A stretch of 64,000 nucleotides of DNA. Origin: an uncultured Flavobacteriaceae bacterium (GTDB lineage Bacteria > Bacteroidota > Bacteroidia > Flavobacteriales > Flavobacteriaceae). Positions within the stretch are counted from its first letter, which is position 1. Each line of letters opens with the position of its first letter. Shown piece by piece: positions 48,016 to 57,465 of this stretch. Both the position numbers and the translations under genes were made by a program. The stretch is taken from assembly GCA_938084555.1 (NCBI GenBank), contig CALKFR010000008.1, forward strand, positions 1 through 64,000, written 5' to 3'. The notes beneath the pieces were generated by a model. It was not told where the DNA came from. It worked only from the letters and a program-made list of their open reading frames with translations, and searched no databases.

Positions 48016-48798
48016 ATGAATTTTGAAAATATTCTATGCACAATAAAAGAAGGATTGGCAATTATTACCATAAACAGACCTAAAAAGTTAAATGCTCTTA
48101 ATAAACAAACCATAGAAGAGTTACACGATGCTTTCAGTAATTTAGAGGATGATATTTCTGTAAAAGTAATTGCAATAACTGGAAGTGGAGAAAAGGCATT
48201 TGTAGCTGGAGCAGATATTTCTGAATTTGCAAATTTTACAGTTGATAATGGAGGAAAATTAGCCGCTAAAGGCCAAGAACTATTATTTAATTTAATAGAG
48301 AATTATTCTAAGCCTGTAATAGCAGCAATAAATGGCTTTGCATTAGGTGGAGGTTTAGAATTAGCAATGGCTTGTCATTTTAGAGTAGCTTCTGATAATG
48401 CAAAAATGGGATTACCTGAAGTATCTTTAGGTGTTATTCCTGGTTATGGAGGAACACAACGTTTACCTCAGTTGGTAGGTAAAGGAAAGGCTATGGAGTT
48501 AATTATGACAGCAGCAATGATTCCAGCAGAAAAAGCATTGGAGTTGAGATTAGTAAATTATGTTAGTTCTCTAGAAGAACTAATGCCATTGGTATATAAA
48601 TTAGCTGATAAAATAATGAGAAATTCATTAGTAGCTATAGGTGCAGCAATAAAATCAGTAAATGCTAATTTTAAAGATGGAGTTGATGGTTTTAAGGTCG
48701 AAGTATCAGAATTTGGAAATTGTTTTGGTACAGAGGATTTTAAGGAAGGAACCTCGGCTTTTTTAGAAAAAAGAAAAGCTAATTTTCCAGGAAAATAA
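48016..48798 (+). CDS. Enoyl-CoA hydratase/isomerase family protein
   Basis: 260 aa; AFVAGADISEFA; AAINGFALGGGLELAMACH; LGVIPGYGGTQRLPQLVG. Confidence 0.94.
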   Translation: MNFENILCTIKEGLAIITINRPKKLNALNKQTIEELHDAFSNLEDDISVKVIAITGSGEKAFVAGADISEFANFTVDNGGKLAAKGQELLFNLIENYSKPVIAAINGFALGGGLELAMACHFRVASDNAKMGLPEVSLGVIPGYGGTQRLPQLVGKGKAMELIMTAAMIPAEKALELRLVNYVSSLEELMPLVYKLADKIMRNSLVAIGAAIKSVNANFKDGVDGFKVEVSEFGNCFGTEDFKEGTSAFLEKRKANFPGK

Positions 48799-48826
48799 AA
48801 AAGCGAGCTCCATGACAAGCTCGCCT
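48795..48826 (-). terminator. Candidate minus-strand terminator
   Basis: GCGAGCT...AGCTCGC stem (48803-48824) with a T tract on the minus strand (48797-48802 A-rich on plus). Confidence 0.6.
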
Positions 48827-48854
48827 AAACAAATCAAAATTACGTCCGCTAACT

Positions 48855-49400
48855 TTAGAGTGAGAACTCCTTAGTATATTTACGATCGTTTACTGTAGTA
48901 ATTACTTTATAACTTCCTTTTTTCTCTTTTTGAAGAGAATAAATTTTTTCAATTAAATTTTCACCTTCAATATCATCTGAAAGAATTAATTCATCTTCAT
49001 AATAGATATCAACTTTCATTGAATAAGCCTCAAAATTTAATTTAGAAATTAAGATTTTATTTTTGGTAAACCTTATCACCGGTTTAAAAACTGTTTTTTT
49101 AGCTTCGTGATGAAAAATTGCTTTACCAGAGATTATAGTAAATGGCTTAATTTCAATTTGAAAATCTTTATCTATTTCCAATGTATAATACCCGTTTTTC
49201 AAATAGCTAAAATCAATATCCTCAATATTACTACTATGAATATTTCCAAGTTTTTCATAGATAATTTTTCCAGTAGTATTTTTTATAAATATTAGTGGTA
49301 TTTCTCTATTTATGTCTCCAAAATTGTTTCCAACAACAGAACTAGATAGCATTCCAAATACTAATGCTGCTAATATATTTTTTGTAATAACTTTTTTCAT
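48855..49400 (-). CDS. Secreted hypothetical protein with Por-secretion-sorting-like beta-sandwich features
   Basis: 181 aa; signal peptide MKKVITKNILAALVFGMLSSSVVGN; FIKNTTGKIIYEKLGN...LKNGYYTLEI resembles T9SS sorting-domain-like repeats. Confidence 0.55.
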   Translation of the reverse strand: MKKVITKNILAALVFGMLSSSVVGNNFGDINREIPLIFIKNTTGKIIYEKLGNIHSSNIEDIDFSYLKNGYYTLEIDKDFQIEIKPFTIISGKAIFHHEAKKTVFKPVIRFTKNKILISKLNFEAYSMKVDIYYEDELILSDDIEGENLIEKIYSLQKEKKGSYKVITTVNDRKYTKEFSL

Positions 49401-49595
49401 AATTAATTATTTTAATAATAATAACAATGCAAAGATGTAGTGATTCTTCCATTTGAAAAACAACAATATTGCTATATTTATACTCAAAATTAACCCTTAT
49501 AGTTATTTAGTTACTTAATAAAGGTAATTTTGAATATAAAATGGATAATTTTGTATAGATGTTTGCATATCAAGAAATGTAAATTTGTAAAGCCC

Positions 49596-50468
49596 ATGAA
49601 TAAAAAGAAACCATTTTTAGAAAAAGTATATCCTGGTTTTGGAAGTTCTGTTTTGGTTAAAAAACATACAGAGTTTTTAAAGACAAATAAAGCATCTTGG
49701 CACTTTCATCCAGAGTTGGAATTGGTTTATGTAAATAAAGGACAAGGGAAAAGACATATAGGGAATCATTTATCCTATTTTAATAATAGTCAATTATTAC
49801 TAATTGGGCCAAATCTTCCTCATAATGGATTTACAGATCGTCTTACTACCAATGGTTTTGAGACTCTAATTCAGTTTAAAGAAGATTTTTTGGGCAAAGA
49901 TTTCTTTGAAATACCAGAAATGAAGAAAATTAAAGAATTATTTGAACGTTCTAAAAAAGGAATTCTCTTTGGTTCAGAAACAAAAATTAAAGTTGGTTAT
50001 AAGATTGAGAAACTAGTAGAAAAAAAAGGCTTTAAAAAGTTACTTGTTTTTTTAGAAATTTTAAATATTTTATCTAAAACATCAGATTACACTATTCTAA
50101 ATGTAGATGGTTATGCTGTTGAAACAGAATTACAAGACAGTTCAAAACTTGATAAAATTTATAAATACATTAATACTAATTTTAAAGATCATATTAGCTT
50201 AGATCAAATTGCTAGTGTAGCAAACATGACTGTTCCTGCTTTTTGCAGGTATTTTAAAAAAGTAACAGGAAAAACATTTACTAAGTTAGTTAATGAGTAC
50301 CGGGTGGTTCATGCAACTAAGTTATTGTCTGAAAGCATGATGAGTATCACTGATATTTCCTTTGAATGTGGGTTTAACAACTTTTCACACTTTAATAAGT
50401 TGTTCAAGGAAATTACAGGTAAAAATGCTTCTGGTTATAGAAAAGAAATGAAAGATTTAATCCAATAA
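49596..50468 (+). CDS. AraC family transcriptional regulator with cupin-like N-terminus
   Basis: WHFHPELELVYVNKGQGKRHIGNH; C-terminal ISLDQIASVANMTVPAFCRYFKKVTGKTFTKLVNEYR...ISFECGFNNFSHFNKLFKEITGKNASGYR; start at ATG 49596 preferred over 49530. Confidence 0.93.
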   Translation: MNKKKPFLEKVYPGFGSSVLVKKHTEFLKTNKASWHFHPELELVYVNKGQGKRHIGNHLSYFNNSQLLLIGPNLPHNGFTDRLTTNGFETLIQFKEDFLGKDFFEIPEMKKIKELFERSKKGILFGSETKIKVGYKIEKLVEKKGFKKLLVFLEILNILSKTSDYTILNVDGYAVETELQDSSKLDKIYKYINTNFKDHISLDQIASVANMTVPAFCRYFKKVTGKTFTKLVNEYRVVHATKLLSESMMSITDISFECGFNNFSHFNKLFKEITGKNASGYRKEMKDLIQ

Positions 50469-50477
50469 ATAATCCCC

Positions 50478-50651
50478 ATGAACAGTAAAATTGATAAAGC
50501 TATTGAGTATTATACGATAAAAAGTAAAGAAATTATTGAATATGTAAACTCAAACCATAAATTAACTGCAGAGGAAATCATTCAAAGTGCTGAAGAGTTG
50601 TCAATATTAGAGTATAAATTAACAGCTTTAGAGGTTGCTAAGGAAATTTAA
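50478..50651 (+). CDS. Small conserved-looking hypothetical protein, 57 aa
   Basis: MNSKIDKAIEYYTIKSKEIIEYVNSNHKLTAEEIIQSAEELSILEYKLTALEVAKEI; starts 9 nt after the AraC stop, fills the gap to the convergent gene; below the ORF track length cutoff. Confidence 0.6.
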   Translation: MNSKIDKAIEYYTIKSKEIIEYVNSNHKLTAEEIIQSAEELSILEYKLTALEVAKEI

Positions 50652-50669
50652 ATTTTTATAGTTTTTTAA

Positions 50670-51332
50670 CTACATTAAGCCATTCCATTCATCGAAAAAA
50701 TTCTTTAGAAATTTCTCCATAAATAGGTGTCTTTTTTTAGCTAATTTTTTACCAGTTTTTGTGTTCATTTTGTCTTTTAAAAGTAATAACTTTTCATAAA
50801 AATGATTGATTGACGGAGCGTTAGATTTTTTATATTCCTCTTTATTCATCTTTAAATTAGGAGTAATTTCTGGGTCATATAATTTCCTATTTTTAAATCC
50901 ACCATAATTAAAACATCTTGCAACTCCAATAGCTCCTATAGCATCCAATCTGTCTGCATCTTGAATGATATTTAGTTCAGGAGAACTAAAATGTTTACTA
51001 GAGTCAAAAGAAGATTTATAAGAAATAAATAATATAATGTTTTCTATATGAGTAATAATTTCCTCATCTACTTCTTGGCTTTTTAAAAACGCTCTTGCTT
51101 TTTCAGGTCCGATAGACTCATTACCATCATAAAATTTTGAATCGGCAATATCATGCAATAAGGCGCCTATTTGAACAACAAAAAGATCCACTTTTTCATT
51201 TTTTGCTATGAGTAATGCATTTTTATAAACTCTGTTAATATGAAACCAATCATGACCACCCTCTGATTCTTCAAGTGTTTTCTTTACATAACGGATGGTA
51301 TTTTGTATGACTTTTTTTTTATCCATAGTCAT
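50670..51332 (-). CDS. HD domain phosphohydrolase
   Basis: 220 aa; HDWFHINRVYKNALLIA; IGALLHDIADSKF; IIQDADRLDAIGAIGVAR. Confidence 0.92.
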   Translation of the reverse strand: MTMDKKKVIQNTIRYVKKTLEESEGGHDWFHINRVYKNALLIAKNEKVDLFVVQIGALLHDIADSKFYDGNESIGPEKARAFLKSQEVDEEIITHIENIILFISYKSSFDSSKHFSSPELNIIQDADRLDAIGAIGVARCFNYGGFKNRKLYDPEITPNLKMNKEEYKKSNAPSINHFYEKLLLLKDKMNTKTGKKLAKKRHLFMEKFLKNFFDEWNGLM

Positions 51333-51411
51333 AAAAATAAAAAATCCACCTCGAATAGAAGTGGATTGAGTTGTATTTCTTTTAAATTCTGTATATAAAA
51401 AAATAGTTTTT

Positions 51412-51822
51412 TTAACAAAATTCCTTGTAGGCAGACACTAGGTTTTCAGCTATCATTTGAGCAGACCTTCCTTCAATATGATGACGTTCTAACATATGAA
51501 CTAATTCTCCGTCTTTAAACAGGGCAACCGCCGGAGAAGATGGAGGAAAAGGAATCATATGTTCTCTTGCTTTTTGTGTAGATTCTTTATCAACACCCGC
51601 AAATACAGTTGTTAGATTATCTGGTTTTTTATCAAATTGTAATGAAGCAACTGTTCCTGGTCTTGCTGTTCCTGCAGCACAACCACAAACAGAATTTACC
51701 ATCACCAAAGTAGTTCCTTTTTTTAAAATTGCAGCATCTACATCATCTGCAGAATATAAAGCTGAAAAACCGTTATTTGTTAACTCTTCACGCATCGGTT
51801 TTACTAATTCTTCTGGATACAT
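51412..51822 (-). CDS. Bacilliredoxin (BrxA/BrxB, YphP/YqiW) family protein
   Basis: MYPEELVKPMREELTNNGF; VNSVCGCAAGTARPG CGC motif; start moved to ATG 51822. Confidence 0.93.
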   Translation of the reverse strand: MYPEELVKPMREELTNNGFSALYSADDVDAAILKKGTTLVMVNSVCGCAAGTARPGTVASLQFDKKPDNLTTVFAGVDKESTQKAREHMIPFPPSSPAVALFKDGELVHMLERHHIEGRSAQMIAENLVSAYKEFC

Positions 51823-51844
51823 AATTTTTTTAAATTTTAGACTA

Positions 51845-51884
51845 CAAATATAAGGAATATAACACAATCAAAATAGTATATTTG
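51845..51884. promoter_or_regulatory. Candidate divergent promoters (bacilliredoxin, minus; TerB-DnaJ gene, plus)
   Basis: Minus-strand TATATTTG at 51845-51852 and plus-strand TATATTTG at 51877-51884, both matching TAnnTTTG. Confidence 0.5.
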
Positions 51885-51905
51885 AAGTTCAAAAATTGAT
51901 ATAAA

Positions 51906-52661
51906 ATGAGTAATTTTTCTAAATGGCTTGGTGCTGGAATTGGATTTACTTTTGGAGGACCTATTGGAGCTATCTTGGGGTTTGCTGCTGCTACTGTATT
52001 TGATAAATTTACCAAAGAAGATTTTGTAAAAGAGCAACGAGAGTTCCAAAATAAATCTCACAAACAAAAAGCACAAACACTTAGTGGTGATTTTGAAATA
52101 AGTCTATTAATATTAGCTTCTATTGTTATTAAATCAGATGGTAAAGTAGATAAAAGAGAATTAGACTTTGTTAGAAATCAGTTTGTTGGAATGTATGGTA
52201 AAGAGAGAGCTAATAAGGCTTTTCAATTATTTAAAGGCGTAATTAAAAAGCAAGTTTCTGCAAGGCAGGTTTGTATTCAGATTCGTCAACATATGCCCCA
52301 TTCCTCTAGACTTCAATTAATACACTTTTTATTTGGAATCGCTCAAGCAGATGAGTATGTTTCCGATATAGAGGTTGATGAAATAAGAAAGATTGCAGGA
52401 TATTTATATATTAATCAATACGATTTTGAATCAATCAAAGCAATGTTTTATAAGTCAACAGATAGTGCGTATAAAATTTTAGAGATAAAGACTTCAGCAT
52501 CCGATTCAGAATTAAAAAAAGCGTATAGGAAAATGGTTAAAAAATATCATCCAGATAAATTAACTAGCCTAGGAGATGAGCATTTACAGGGAGCTAAAGA
52601 AAAGTTTCAACATATTCAAGCTGCTTACGAAACAATTAAAAAAGAAAGAGGGTTAAGTTAA
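51906..52661 (+). CDS. TerB-DnaJ domain co-chaperone (DjlA-like)
   Basis: 251 aa; glycine-rich N-terminal helix, TerB-like IVIKSDGKVDKRELDFVR, C-terminal J domain KAYRKMVKKYHPDKL. Confidence 0.88.
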   Translation: MSNFSKWLGAGIGFTFGGPIGAILGFAAATVFDKFTKEDFVKEQREFQNKSHKQKAQTLSGDFEISLLILASIVIKSDGKVDKRELDFVRNQFVGMYGKERANKAFQLFKGVIKKQVSARQVCIQIRQHMPHSSRLQLIHFLFGIAQADEYVSDIEVDEIRKIAGYLYINQYDFESIKAMFYKSTDSAYKILEIKTSASDSELKKAYRKMVKKYHPDKLTSLGDEHLQGAKEKFQHIQAAYETIKKERGLS

Positions 52662-52799
52662 TATTTTTGATGATTTAAATTTATTTACAACTCACATGCC
52701 TATTATTTTCAGGGGTATTCAAGAATTCTTTTTCAAAAACAACGTTAAGGAATTACTGGAAAATATGTATTTTCGCTTTCTTATTAGAAATAGTTATTT

Positions 52800-55700
52800 A
52801 TGAGTGCAAAGTTTCCTGAATATAAAGGACTTAACTTACCGAATGCAGCAAAAGAAATGCTCAAATATTGGGAAGATAATAACATCTTTGAAAAAAGTGT
52901 GACTACACGAGAAGGAAGTAAACCCTTTGTGTTTTTTGAAGGCCCACCTTCAGCTAATGGATTACCGGGAGTTCACCACGTTTTAGCAAGAGCTATTAAG
53001 GATATTTTTCCACGATATAAAACAATGAAGGGGTTTCAGGTAAAAAGGAAAGCAGGATGGGACACACATGGCTTACCTATTGAATTAGGTGTTGAAAAAG
53101 AACTTGGAATTACTAAAGAAGACATTGGAAAGAATATTTCAGTAGAAGAGTATAATGCTGCTTGTAGAAAAGCGGTAATGCGTTATACAGATATCTGGAA
53201 TGATCTTACCCAGAAAATGGGTTATTGGGTAAATATGGATGACCCATATATAACTTATGAACCCAAATATATGGAAAGTGTTTGGTGGTTATTAAAACAG
53301 ATTTATGAGAAAAACCTGATGTATAAGGGATATACTATTCAGCCTTATTCACCAAAAGCAGGGACTGGATTAAGTTCTCATGAATTAAATCAACCAGGTA
53401 CTTACCAAGATGTTACAGACACTACTGTTGTTGCACAATTCAAAGCAATTAAAGAAACTCTTCCAGATTTTTTACAAAATCAAGGTGAGGTTTATTTTTT
53501 AGCTTGGACAACAACACCATGGACATTACCAAGTAATACCGCACTAACTGTTGGACCAAAAATAGAATATGTATTGGTAGAAACCTTTAATCAATACACC
53601 TTTGAGCCAACCAAAGTTATTCTTGCAAAAAAGTTAGTTGCCAAGCAATTCGGCGGGAAAAACAATTTTAAAGTAGATGATCTAAAACACTTACAGCAAT
53701 ACAATTCAGGGGATAAAAAAATTCCATATTGTATTATAAAGGATTTTGTAGGGAAAGATTTAGTAGGCATTAAATATGAGCAATTATTACAATATGTATT
53801 GCCTAATGATAATCCTCAAGACGCTTTTAGAGTGATTTCTGGAGATTTTGTAACCACAGAGGATGGAACAGGAATTGTACATACATCTCCTACTTTTGGA
53901 GCAGATGACGCCCTGGTTGCAAAACAAGCAACACCTGAAATTCCACCAATGCTAATTAAGGATGAAAACGATAATTTAGTTCCGTTGGTAGATTTACAAG
54001 GTAAATTCGTAAAAGAACTAGGCGAGTTTGGAGGTAAGTATGTGAAAAATGAATATTATAAAGAAGGTGAAGCACCAGAAAAATCTATAGACGTAGAGCT
54101 TGCCATTAAATTAAAAGAGGAAAATAAAGCCTTTAAGGTAGAAAAATATAAGCATAGCTATCCTAACTGTTGGAGAACAGATAAACCAATTTTATATTAT
54201 CCATTAGATTCTTGGTTTATTAAGGTTACCGATGTAAAAGAGCGGATGCATGAGTTGAATAAAACTATTAACTGGAAGCCAGCCTCAACTGGAGAAGGAC
54301 GTTTTGGGAACTGGCTAGCAAATGCTAATGACTGGAATTTATCACGTTCTCGTTATTGGGGGATTCCTTTACCTATCTGGAGAACAGAAGATAAGAAAGA
54401 AGAAATCTGTATTGGTTCTGTGGCTGAATTAAAAGCTGAAATTCAAAAGTCTATTGATGCTGGAATTATTTCAGAAGATATTTTTGCCAACTTTGAAGTG
54501 GGGAACATGTCTGATGAAAATTATGCAACTATAGATTTACATAAAAATATTGTGGATCAAATAATTTTAGTTTCTCCTTCAGGAAAGCCAATGGAACGAG
54601 AAAGTGACTTAATAGATGTTTGGTTTGATTCAGGATCTATGCCTTATGCACAATGGCATTATCCTTTTGAAAACAAAGAATTAGTAGATGGAAACAAATC
54701 ATTCCCAGCAGATTTTATAGCAGAAGGTGTAGATCAGACTCGTGGATGGTTTTATACATTACATGCTATTGGAACGATGGTTTTTGATTCTGTAGCTTAT
54801 AAAAATGTAGTTTCTAATGGATTGGTATTAGATAAAAATGGGCAAAAAATGTCTAAGAGATTAGGTAATGCCACAAACCCATTTGAAACTTTAGAAACCT
54901 ATGGTGCAGATGCTACTCGCTGGTATATGATTTCTAATGCTAACCCTTGGGATAACTTAAAATTTGATAAAGATGGTATTGAGGAAGTGAAGCGAAAGTT
55001 TTTTGGAACGCTTTACAATACCTATTCCTTTTTTAGTTTATATACAAATATTGATGGTTTTTCATATGCTGAAAAAGATATTCCTTTGAATGAAAGACCA
55101 GAATTAGATCGTTGGATTTTATCAGAACTTCACACATTAATTAAAAAAGTAGATAAGTTCTATGAAGAATATGAGCCAACAAAAGCTGCCCGAGCTATTT
55201 CAGATTTTACTCAAGACTACTTGAGTAATTGGTATGTTAGATTAAGTAGAAGAAGATTTTGGAAAGGAGATTACCAACAAGATAAGATTTCTGCTTATCA
55301 AACCTTGTACACTTGTATGCTTACAATTGCAAAAATAGGTGCCCCAATAGCTCCATTTTTTATGGATAAACTATATTTAGATTTGAATGCTGTTTCTCAA
55401 AAAGAAAACTTTGAAAGTATTCATCTAGCTGATTTTCCTGTATTTGAAGAAATATACATAGACAAAGCATTAGAACGTAAAATGGAGGATGCGCAAACAA
55501 TTTCCTCTTTAGTTCTCTCTCTAAGAGCGAAAGAAAAAATAAAAGTACGTCAGCCTCTTCAGAAAATAATGATTCCTGTAGAAAATGAAGAGCAAAAGTT
55601 ATCCATTTTAGCTGTAGCAAATCTCATAAAACATGAGGTTAATATTAAAGAGATTGAATTATTGGAGGATGCTTCTGATATTTTAGTGAAACAAATTAAA

Positions 55701-56207
55701 CCAAACTTTAAAACTTTGGGGCCAAAGTTTGGAAAAGAAATGAAGGTCATTGCAAATAGTATTCAAAACTTTACAAAAGAAGATATTCTGAAAATCGAGT
55801 TAGAAGGAAAAATATCTATAGAACTTGAAGAAAAAATTATTAATTTAGAACTTTCAGATGTTGAAATATCATCCAAAGATATTGAGGGTTGGCTGGTAGC
55901 AAATGAAGGATCAATTACAGTAGCCCTAGATGTTACTATTTCCGAAGAATTAAGAAAAGAAGGAATTGCTAGGGAGCTGATTAATAGAATTCAAAATGCA
56001 AGAAAAGATAGTGGACTTGACGTAACAGATAGAATTAAATTAACGGTTTTAAAGTTTAAGGATTTAGAAGAGTCGATTAATAAAAATAAAGAGTATATTA
56101 TGAGTGAAACATTAACTGATGAGTTAGTTTTTGTAGATCAATTAATAGATGGTTCAGCGATTGAGTTTGATACCATCAAAAGTAAAATATTAATTAATAA
56201 AAAGTAA
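52800..56207 (+). CDS. ileS: Isoleucyl-tRNA synthetase
   Basis: 1135 aa; FFEGPPSANGLPGVHHVLAR, GWDTHGLPIE, KMSKRLGNATNP. Confidence 0.97.
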   Translation: MSAKFPEYKGLNLPNAAKEMLKYWEDNNIFEKSVTTREGSKPFVFFEGPPSANGLPGVHHVLARAIKDIFPRYKTMKGFQVKRKAGWDTHGLPIELGVEKELGITKEDIGKNISVEEYNAACRKAVMRYTDIWNDLTQKMGYWVNMDDPYITYEPKYMESVWWLLKQIYEKNLMYKGYTIQPYSPKAGTGLSSHELNQPGTYQDVTDTTVVAQFKAIKETLPDFLQNQGEVYFLAWTTTPWTLPSNTALTVGPKIEYVLVETFNQYTFEPTKVILAKKLVAKQFGGKNNFKVDDLKHLQQYNSGDKKIPYCIIKDFVGKDLVGIKYEQLLQYVLPNDNPQDAFRVISGDFVTTEDGTGIVHTSPTFGADDALVAKQATPEIPPMLIKDENDNLVPLVDLQGKFVKELGEFGGKYVKNEYYKEGEAPEKSIDVELAIKLKEENKAFKVEKYKHSYPNCWRTDKPILYYPLDSWFIKVTDVKERMHELNKTINWKPASTGEGRFGNWLANANDWNLSRSRYWGIPLPIWRTEDKKEEICIGSVAELKAEIQKSIDAGIISEDIFANFEVGNMSDENYATIDLHKNIVDQIILVSPSGKPMERESDLIDVWFDSGSMPYAQWHYPFENKELVDGNKSFPADFIAEGVDQTRGWFYTLHAIGTMVFDSVAYKNVVSNGLVLDKNGQKMSKRLGNATNPFETLETYGADATRWYMISNANPWDNLKFDKDGIEEVKRKFFGTLYNTYSFFSLYTNIDGFSYAEKDIPLNERPELDRWILSELHTLIKKVDKFYEEYEPTKAARAISDFTQDYLSNWYVRLSRRRFWKGDYQQDKISAYQTLYTCMLTIAKIGAPIAPFFMDKLYLDLNAVSQKENFESIHLADFPVFEEIYIDKALERKMEDAQTISSLVLSLRAKEKIKVRQPLQKIMIPVENEEQKLSILAVANLIKHEVNIKEIELLEDASDILVKQIKPNFKTLGPKFGKEMKVIANSIQNFTKEDILKIELEGKISIELEEKIINLELSDVEISSKDIEGWLVANEGSITVALDVTISEELRKEGIARELINRIQNARKDSGLDVTDRIKLTVLKFKDLEESINKNKEYIMSETLTDELVFVDQLIDGSAIEFDTIKSKILINKK

Positions 56208-56212
56208 GAATC

Positions 56213-56590
56213 ATGTCGAATACAAGCACAAAATATTCTGATGAAGATTTACAAGAGTTTAAAGAAATCATTCTAAAGAAAATAGAACGAGCAAAAGAAG
56301 ATCTTGCCCTATTGCAAAGTTCCTATAAAAATGGGTTAAATAATGGAACAGACGATACTTCACCTCAATTTAAGTCTTTTGAGGAAGGTTCTGAAACGAT
56401 GAGTAAAGAGGCAAATGTTCAGTTGGCAATTCGTCAAGAAAAATTTATAAGAGATTTAAATAACGCTCTAATAAGAATAGAAAATAAAACATATGGAGTC
56501 TGCAGAGTTACTGGGAAACTTATACAGAAAGAGCGTTTAAAGCTAGTACCTCATGCCACTTTAAGTATTGAAGCAAAAAGACGTCAATAA
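56213..56590 (+). CDS. TraR/DksA family zinc-finger-type protein
   Basis: 125 aa; TYGVCRVTGKLIQKERLKLVPHATLSIEAKRRQ. Confidence 0.9.
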   Translation: MSNTSTKYSDEDLQEFKEIILKKIERAKEDLALLQSSYKNGLNNGTDDTSPQFKSFEEGSETMSKEANVQLAIRQEKFIRDLNNALIRIENKTYGVCRVTGKLIQKERLKLVPHATLSIEAKRRQ

Positions 56591-56594
56591 ATTC

Positions 56595-56620
56595 AAGCTT
56601 CCTAAATTAGGAAGCTTTTT
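56595..56620 (+). terminator. Intrinsic terminator downstream of the DksA-family gene
   Basis: AAGCTTCCTAA-A-TTAGGAAGCTTTTT. Confidence 0.8.
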
Positions 56621-56722
56621 AAATTCTTTAACTTTTTTAAAACTTAAGTTCACTAACTTTTTGTAAAAAACAAATAATATATCCAATTATATAGTTTTTT
56701 TTACTTCAATAATTCAAGAAAT

Positions 56723-57337
56723 ATGTCTAAAAAAAACATTGCTTTACTCACTGTAATCTTAGCAATATTTATAGATCAAGTTGTTAAAGTTTATATTAAA
56801 ACAAACTTTTTTTTAGGAGAAGAAGTAAAGGTATTTAATTGGTTTAGAATTCATTTTGTTGAAAATAATGGGATGGCTATGGGTTTTGAGTTTGGTGGAA
56901 AAGCAGGGAAATTATTTCTGACTTTATTTCGATTGGTTGCTGTCTCTGCTATTATTTATTGGTTAGTTGAGCATGTAAAGAAAGGGTCTCACACTGCAGT
57001 AATTTTAGCAATTTCATTAATATTTTCAGGAGCTGTTGGTAATATTATAGATTCTGTGTTTTATGGAGTTATTTTTAATACTCCTTCTGGCACTAACGTG
57101 GCAACATTATTTTCTAAAGAACCCTATGGTGAATTCTTTTATGGTAAGGTTGTAGACATGTTTTACTTTCCTATATGGGAAGGGGTTTTACCAGATTGGA
57201 TTCCTTTTGTAGGTGGAGATTTTTTTAGATTTTTTAATTATATTTTCAACCCAGCAGATGCCTATATTACTACAGGCGTAGTTCTTCTTTTTCTTTTTAG
57301 TAAAACAGCTTTTCCTAAAGAAAAAACAGAATCATAG
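56723..57337 (+). CDS. lspA: Lipoprotein signal peptidase
   Basis: 204 aa; IFIDQVVKVYIK; FVENNGMAMGFEF; GAVGNIIDSVFYG; FNPADAYITTGV. Confidence 0.95.
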   Translation: MSKKNIALLTVILAIFIDQVVKVYIKTNFFLGEEVKVFNWFRIHFVENNGMAMGFEFGGKAGKLFLTLFRLVAVSAIIYWLVEHVKKGSHTAVILAISLIFSGAVGNIIDSVFYGVIFNTPSGTNVATLFSKEPYGEFFYGKVVDMFYFPIWEGVLPDWIPFVGGDFFRFFNYIFNPADAYITTGVVLLFLFSKTAFPKEKTES

Positions 57338-57465
57338 TATTTTACTTTACAAGTATAATTCCTTTTCAACACTCCTTATTTTTTAAATAAATTCTTTAGT
57401 TGTCTTTATCAAGTTCCATTTCCTTGGCAATTCAATAAGAAAAAATAAAATAGTATTTTCGTTCT

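Noticed and set aside
52696-52803. 35-aa ORF (MPIIFRGIQEFFFKNNVKELLENMYFRFLIRNSYL) ending on the ileS start codon (ATGA overlap), possible leader peptide
   Set aside because: Contains a promoter-like TATTTTCG element inside it and no run of Ile codons convincing enough for attenuation; most likely a chance frame in the ileS upstream region
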